40,631 nt of DNA from a virus. This document shows, one piece after another, positions 39,802 to 40,631 of this stretch. The first letter of the stretch is position 1, and every line of letters begins with the position of its first letter. The stretch covers positions 1-40,631 of IMG/VR virus record IMGVR_UViG_3300047666_000570; one strand, 5' to 3'. The position numbers and the translations under genes are program-made. Under the pieces are notes generated by a model. The model had not been told where the DNA came from and did not search any database. It saw nothing but the letters and a program-made list of their open reading frames with translations.

Positions 39802-40547
39802 AGCCCACAATACTGTTTTTGTTTAACTCTTCTGACTACGGGCCTGCCCCTTGGATAGCTGACGGCCGCTTTAACGTAGTCTCAATCGACTATGACGACA
39901 CTGATCATAGTGGGACCACGCGCGCGACGGCAGGCAACCATATACACCTAAACATAGATCTATCATTGCCTGACTCGCATGGTGCTGTAATGCGTCACCT
40001 CGACGCGCTAGGGCTAGGTCCTATTGGCTTCATATGGAGCTTTGCCCCGTGCACAAGTTTGGCAGTCAGCGGGGCCGCGTGGTTCAAATCTAAGGCCCTA
40101 GTGGATCCAGAATTCCAGACTAAAGCCATAGCTATGGCGCGCATTGTCGAGGCCTTTGATTGCCCCGCGATAGTTGAAAACCCTGTGAGTGTATTAGCGA
40201 CCGCGTGGTTTAAACCGGTCTACGTCCAACCGTATCAGTTTGGCTACCTGTTAGGCTATGACGATACACACCCCCAATTCCCTGACGTGATACCGGCCCG
40301 TGATAACTACAGCAAGAAAACGGGGCTGTGGTGCGTTGGTGGTGCCGTCGCGCCTATAGGTGACACTACGGCCGTCAGGCCTGCAGGGGATAGCCCATTA
40401 CACACTAAACTTGGCGGTAAGAGTGCACGTACCAAATACATACGGTCTCTTACACCTCGAGGGCTAGCTTTAGGTGTGTATCATACTAACGTAGCTATAG
40501 CGCTCAGATCTGTGGGCAGGTATAGCTATGGAAGCTTGGCCCATTGA
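39798..40547 (+). CDS. C5-cytosine DNA methyltransferase-like protein, 249 aa
   Basis: ATG 39798 overlaps the preceding stop (ATGA). 249 residues. The N-terminal strand ends SIDYDD, then FIWSFAPCTSLAVSG with the Pro-Cys of C5-methylase motif IV (Cys85), IVENPVS as the ENV-like motif VI (127-131), and SLTPRGLALGVYHTNV as the terminal motif. It is much shorter than ordinary C5-methylases and lacks a clear target-recognition domain, so it may modify free nucleotides or DNA in a way I cannot define. The last 57 bases lie in the terminal redundancy, so the gene crosses the contig junction. Confidence 0.6.
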   Translation: MKPTILFLFNSSDYGPAPWIADGRFNVVSIDYDDTDHSGTTRATAGNHIHLNIDLSLPDSHGAVMRHLDALGLGPIGFIWSFAPCTSLAVSGAAWFKSKALVDPEFQTKAIAMARIVEAFDCPAIVENPVSVLATAWFKPVYVQPYQFGYLLGYDDTHPQFPDVIPARDNYSKKTGLWCVGGAVAPIGDTTAVRPAGDSPLHTKLGGKSARTKYIRSLTPRGLALGVYHTNVAIALRSVGRYSYGSLAH

Positions 40548-40631
40548 ACCCCATGGCCCCACTGCAATACCTTAGGTATACCTTAGGTATCACGGGGCTA
40601 TCCTATTCTAGTAGTGGCCGGTATGAATAGT
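40491..40631. repeat. Right copy of 141-bp terminal redundancy
   Basis: Repeats the first 141 bases of the window with two mismatches, both at third codon positions of the methylase-like gene that ends at 40547. The copy stops inside the 18-bp dyad that is complete at 130-147 in the left copy. This shows that the molecule continues from here into position 142. Confidence 0.95.

Noticed and set aside
1-40631. Integrase, excisionase or lysogeny repressor
   Set aside because: No tyrosine or serine recombinase motifs and no CI/Cro-type helix-turn-helix gene were seen; the gene set is that of a lytic phage.

Overview
The window is one essentially complete genome of a tailed lytic podophage of the T7 / Autographiviridae-like type that infects a Gram-negative bacterium. 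T7-type hallmarks are a single-subunit RNA polymerase, an acid-tailed ssDNA-binding protein, a primase-helicase, a family A DNA polymerase, a 5'-3' exonuclease, tubular tail proteins A and B and large internal virion proteins. Phage lipoproteins, a spanin-like protein and a C-terminal VPLPA-type sorting signal point to a Gram-negative, probably aquatic proteobacterial host. A cobalamin-dependent (class II) ribonucleotide reductase fits aquatic phages. I see no integrase, no lysogeny repressor, no tRNA and no CRISPR array.

The first and last 141 bases are the same sequence with two differences, so the contig closes into a circle of about 40.49 kb. Unlike T7, where all genes lie on one strand, this genome has two divergent arms. 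They start at a 1.2 kb gene-free region (36890-38089) that carries a cluster of DnaA boxes and repeated 18-bp dyads. The rightward arm runs 38090 to the end, across the junction and on to 16158. It holds small early genes, a GP88-like protein, a C5-methylase-like protein, RNA polymerase (595-3060), then the replication and metabolism block: SSB, HNH nuclease, a T7-lysozyme-like pseudoenzyme, ribonucleotide reductase, a lipoprotein metalloprotease, primase-helicase, a spanin/holin-like pair, DNA polymerase, an endonuclease VII-like protein, a lipase-like pseudoenzyme, exonuclease, a DUF5664-like nucleotide hydrolase and a VPLPA-CTERM protein. It ends at a terminator near 16.19 kb.

The leftward arm runs from 36889 down to 16246 and encodes packaging and the virion: small terminase, a collagen-like S74 tail fibre, a GNAT-like protein, large terminase, portal, scaffold, capsid, tail tubes A and B, a second tail protein with a stand-alone paralogue of its anchor domain, a coiled-coil/TM protein and the internal virion proteins.

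The most notable points are: a lambda-type slippery site (G GGA AAG) that would fuse a GH24 lysozyme domain to the last internal virion protein by -1 frameshifting; a gp3.5-like protein in the syntenic gp3.5 position with every zinc and catalytic residue lost; a class 3 lipase-like protein lacking its nucleophile; a phage lipoprotein metzincin; a phage protein with an exosortase-type C-terminus; a DnaA-box origin in a T7-type phage; and a family of nine 18-bp dyads placed at operon starts and in the origin.
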